From positions 27,145-91,144 of the forward strand of contig JAFUQP010000019.1 of the NCBI GenBank assembly GCA_017472305.1: 64,000 nt of DNA. Reading direction: 5' to 3'. The stretch comes from Clostridia bacterium (lineage in GTDB: Bacteria; Bacillota; Clostridia; Oscillospirales; CAG-272). The notes beneath the pieces were generated by a model that saw nothing but the letters and a program-made list of their open reading frames with translations, did no database searches and was not told the DNA's origin. Made by a program: the position numbers and the translations under genes. Below are positions 61,713 to 64,000 of this stretch, piece by piece (within the stretch, counting starts at the first letter, position 1; each line of letters opens with the position of its first letter).

Positions 61713-62762
61713 TTATTTTTCAAGCATTTTGCGAAGCGTCGGCGCTATAGCCCTCGCCATATAGTAGAAGCCCTCGTCTGTCGGGTGAGTGTCGTCCACC
61801 GAGTACTCGTTTCCTATCTCAGAGAAGAACTCCGAGCCGTAGAGGATATAGACGTTCTTATCCCCTCTTGCCACTGCCGCATCGTAGGTTTCCTTGATTA
61901 TATCCCGACGAACGCTCCAGCGCTCGTTCATTGTATAGCGCGGACAGGTGAGAATAAGTATCGGCAGGTCGGGATTTTTCTCCCTTACTATATTAAAGAA
62001 GCGCGAGTGAGTTTCGCGAAGGTACTCGGGAGTCGGTGCGTTGTGGTCGTAGTCAAGAACGAACGCCGACATATTGAGGCTCGCTATGTAGTTTGCCATA
62101 TTGACCTCACCCTTGCAAAGTCCGCCGTAGCCGAGGCTGTGGAAATTCATATCGAGCATTCTTGACAGACGCGCGGGATAGGTCAGTCCGGGACGTGAGG
62201 AGCAGGCTCCGTGAGTTATCGAGGAGCCGTAGAATACAACGGGAGTTTCGACGGTGTAGTCTGGAGCTGACTTAAGAGATGCGTTCTTATCGATGCCGAC
62301 ATACATATTCTTAACGTTGCAGTAGAGTGGGAAATTAATCTCAATCAGATGCTCGCCGTCTTGGCGCATAGCCGCAAGAGAGGAAATCCTGTCCTCAGCC
62401 TCTCCGACAAAGTTACGGTAGCTTGTTACAAATTCGCCGTCGGCATATATATCCATACCGCAGGTGCCTATTTTGCTCATTCCTACGAAGGTATAAAGCC
62501 CGTCGAGCTCTACGCTTACCGCAACGTAGGGGCTATCGGTAACGAAACGCACCCTGCCGCCTGCGGTGGTGTGATACTCCGCGCCTATTCCCTCGCTGAC
62601 GCTCTCTGCCACAGTCTTCGGGATTCTGGCATAATATTCTCCCTCGCGCCATACTCCGTAAATCCTGAAGGGCTCGTCGTCGATATTGTAAAATACTATT
62701 CCCTCTCGGTCGGGTGCAGGACCGCCGAGCATATTTCTATCGTAAACTTTCAGTTGTGCCAT
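61713..62762 (-). CDS. SGNH-hydrolase esterase with N-terminal jelly-roll domain
   Basis: 349 residues, no signal peptide. N-terminal beta domain (about 1-165), then an SGNH domain with GSSITHG near 180 (Ser nucleophile), a Gly block GYGGLCKG, and DDTHPTDEGF near 330 (Asp-x-x-His). The two-domain plan matches carbohydrate esterase 2/3-like acetyl-xylan or sialate esterases. Substrate is likely an acetylated sugar. Consensus promoter at 62842-62870. Confidence 0.88.
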   Translation of the reverse strand: MAQLKVYDRNMLGGPAPDREGIVFYNIDDEPFRIYGVWREGEYYARIPKTVAESVSEGIGAEYHTTAGGRVRFVTDSPYVAVSVELDGLYTFVGMSKIGTCGMDIYADGEFVTSYRNFVGEAEDRISSLAAMRQDGEHLIEINFPLYCNVKNMYVGIDKNASLKSAPDYTVETPVVFYGSSITHGACSSRPGLTYPARLSRMLDMNFHSLGYGGLCKGEVNMANYIASLNMSAFVLDYDHNAPTPEYLRETHSRFFNIVREKNPDLPILILTCPRYTMNERWSVRRDIIKETYDAAVARGDKNVYILYGSEFFSEIGNEYSVDDTHPTDEGFYYMARAIAPTLRKMLEK

Positions 62763-62841
62763 TGCTTCTTCCTTTCGTTTATCGGATAATGCTGTCTGAA
62801 GCCTAAATCAAGCTCAGTACGACATCATACTATGATAATTT

Positions 62842-62870
62842 ATTATAGCTCTACAGGGCGAAAAAGTCAA
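62842..62870 (-). promoter_or_regulatory. Sigma-A promoter of the SGNH esterase gene
   Basis: On the minus strand TTGACT (62870-62865), 17-bp spacer, TATAAT (62847-62842), divergent from the rsmG promoter 33 bp away. Confidence 0.88.
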
Positions 62871-62903
62871 CCTTTATTTATATTAAAATAGCTCCTCACT
62901 CGA

Positions 62904-62932
62904 TTGACAAACGCGAAAAAAGAATGTATAAT
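62904..62932 (+). promoter_or_regulatory. Consensus sigma-A promoter of rsmG
   Basis: TTGACA (62904-62909), 17-bp spacer, TATAAT (62927-62932): a perfect match to the consensus. Confidence 0.95.
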
Positions 62933-63002
62933 ATTAATATTGAAAAGCGCCGCTATACCGAAAGCGCTACGCAAAAAACACAGAAACCGAACGGAGCATA
63001 TT

Positions 63003-63749
63003 ATGCCGATAACGATTAACGAGAAGACATTCAAATCAAGGCTGACAAAGGTTTTTTCAGAGAACTCGCTTTCCTCGCTTCTCTCACAGGAGCGCTGCGA
63101 TAAGCTCCTTTTTTTGACAAGGAGAATGCTCGAGGAGAATGAAAAATACAACCTCACAGCGATAACCGACCCGGACAGGATTATTCTGGCGCATTACGCG
63201 GATTGCGCCACTCTCGCGGGTAGGCTGAAGCGCGGTGCGACGGTTGCCGACATCGGCTGTGGTGCGGGCTTCCCGACTCTGCCGCTTGCTATCCTTCGCG
63301 ACGACCTCAGAATTCTTGCTATCGACTCGACCGAGAAGCGTATAAATTACGTTAAACAGACGGCAGAGCTGCTCGGGCTTTCAAACGTTACGGCTGTCGC
63401 AATGCGTGCCGAGGACGGTGGAAAAAATCCCGAGTACCGCGAACGCTTCGACTACGCAACCGCCCGTGCCGTTGCCGAGCTTCGTGTGCTTGCGGAGCTG
63501 ACGCTCCCATACGTGCGGATAGGCGGTCAGCTTATCGCTATGAAGGGCGAAAACGCTGAGTTTGAGCTTTCGGCGGCTCGCCGCGCTATAGCTACCCTCG
63601 GCGGAAGGAACACCACGGTCGAAGAAATCAAGCTGACCGACGGTGAGGGAGAGCCACTCTCGCACCCTCTTATCATAGTTGACAAGAAGGAAAAGACGCC
63701 CGCAAATTATCCCCGTCCCTACGCTCAGATATCGAAAAAGCCTCTGTAA
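63003..63749 (+). CDS. rsmG: 16S rRNA (guanine527-N7)-methyltransferase
   Basis: 248 residues from ATG 63003 (CGGAG 6 nt upstream; the longer frame starts inside the promoter). RsmG/GidB motifs: NEKYNLTAITDPD, VADIGCGAGFPTLPLAI, AIDSTEKR, ATARAVAELRVLAEL, KGENAEFEL. Methylates G527 of 16S rRNA with S-adenosylmethionine. In other Clostridia it sits by the chromosome-partition genes; the neighbourhood here is different. Confidence 0.95.
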   Translation: MPITINEKTFKSRLTKVFSENSLSSLLSQERCDKLLFLTRRMLEENEKYNLTAITDPDRIILAHYADCATLAGRLKRGATVADIGCGAGFPTLPLAILRDDLRILAIDSTEKRINYVKQTAELLGLSNVTAVAMRAEDGGKNPEYRERFDYATARAVAELRVLAELTLPYVRIGGQLIAMKGENAEFELSAARRAIATLGGRNTTVEEIKLTDGEGEPLSHPLIIVDKKEKTPANYPRPYAQISKKPL

Positions 63750-64000
63750 ACTCAGTCGAGCCGAAGGCTAAAAGCCAAATATGGAGCGAATTTATGAACT
63801 AAAAAGTCTTTGGTCGGGCAAGTATACTTTCCCAGCACAATAAATTACATTTTGCCCGATTAGCCAATACCAACCTAAATCGAACCCGCCTAAAGTGCCG
63901 AAAATCCGCGCTATTTCTCGAAAGCTCACTTGCAAAGTCCGCACTTGGCTTCGCTCCCTTTCAAAAAATATCATCAAATTTTCAGCACTTTAGGTAAGAA
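63750..64000. other. Gene-free right edge
   Basis: No convincing gene. The minus frame at 63792-63977 has no ribosome site. The stretch holds the inverted-repeat element at 63889-63994. Confidence 0.45.
63889..63994. repeat. Inverted-repeat-bounded element, 106 bp
   Basis: Terminal 17-bp inverted repeats CCTAAAGTGC(C/T)GAAAAT at 63889-63905 and 63978-63994, one mismatch. No coding content. Could be a miniature transposable element or a large stem-loop. Confidence 0.6.

Noticed and set aside
63792-63977. 61-codon minus-strand frame at the right edge
   Set aside because: No ribosome site and it overlaps the inverted-repeat element; not supported as a gene.

Overview
The window looks like a chromosomal segment from an uncultured gut-type member of the Clostridia (Bacillota). 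Supporting signs are strong AGGAGG-type ribosome sites, near-consensus sigma-A promoters with 17-bp spacers, lipoprotein signal peptides, intrinsic terminators, roughly 50% GC by eye, and family content typical of gut Clostridia MAGs: BspA-type leucine-rich repeats, DUF4830, DUF4097, DUF362, a bAvd-like four-helix bundle protein and a tiny Cys-rich membrane peptide. The taxon is an inference; there is no rRNA gene here.

Layout: (1) 1-14123, minus strand: a partial gene and an ImmA/IrrE peptidase, a His/Cys-repeat lipoprotein, then a six-gene MoxR / DUF58 / VWA (BatA-like) operon ending in a Cys-rich lipoprotein and starting from a consensus promoter at 14095-14123. (2) 14583-23125, plus strand: operon A, with a giant lipoprotein, a cytoplasmic paralogue of its core domain, a 56-aa peptide, and a secreted LamG-like protein. 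(3) 23216-31901: PHP phosphoesterase, DUF362 ferredoxin protein, DUF4097 lipoprotein, a glycerophosphodiesterase, tRNA-Glu(CTC) among intergenic repeats, an AraC regulator and RlmD. (4) 31886-34975: hairpin arrays around a lower-GC patch holding a four-helix bundle gene, an SGNH-like hydrolase and small unknowns. (5) 34987-46925: esterases, deacetylase-like proteins, a serine hydrolase, a second glycerophosphodiesterase, a membrane Rossmann protein, a GH88 hydrolase, an LRR surface protein and membrane proteins. (6) 47082-53632: topoisomerase III, and the nucleoside salvage operon deoC-deoD-deoB-udk followed by mscL. (7) 61383-53734, minus strand: operon B, with the same four-gene order as operon A. 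(8) 61713-63749: an SGNH esterase and rsmG, divergently transcribed from consensus promoters.

The main discovery candidate is the duplicated four-gene module (operons A and B). Each copy encodes, in the same order and with similar spacing, a lipoprotein with a signature-rich helical domain (I call it the SNSARD domain, after its most conserved motif), a second SNSARD protein with no export signal, a short peptide with the core DS-x-DVI-x-TSP, and a secreted two-domain protein ending in a LamG-like fold. Within each copy the C-terminal tail of the lipoprotein resembles the tail of the peptide. I know of no described system with this composition; its function is unknown and every role given here is inference.

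Secondary themes are arrays of short hairpins separated by fixed heptamer-like spacers that begin directly at gene stop codons (4095-4193, 31886-32160, 34856-34975), one of them leading into the four-helix bundle gene, and several dispersed or tandem intergenic repeats.
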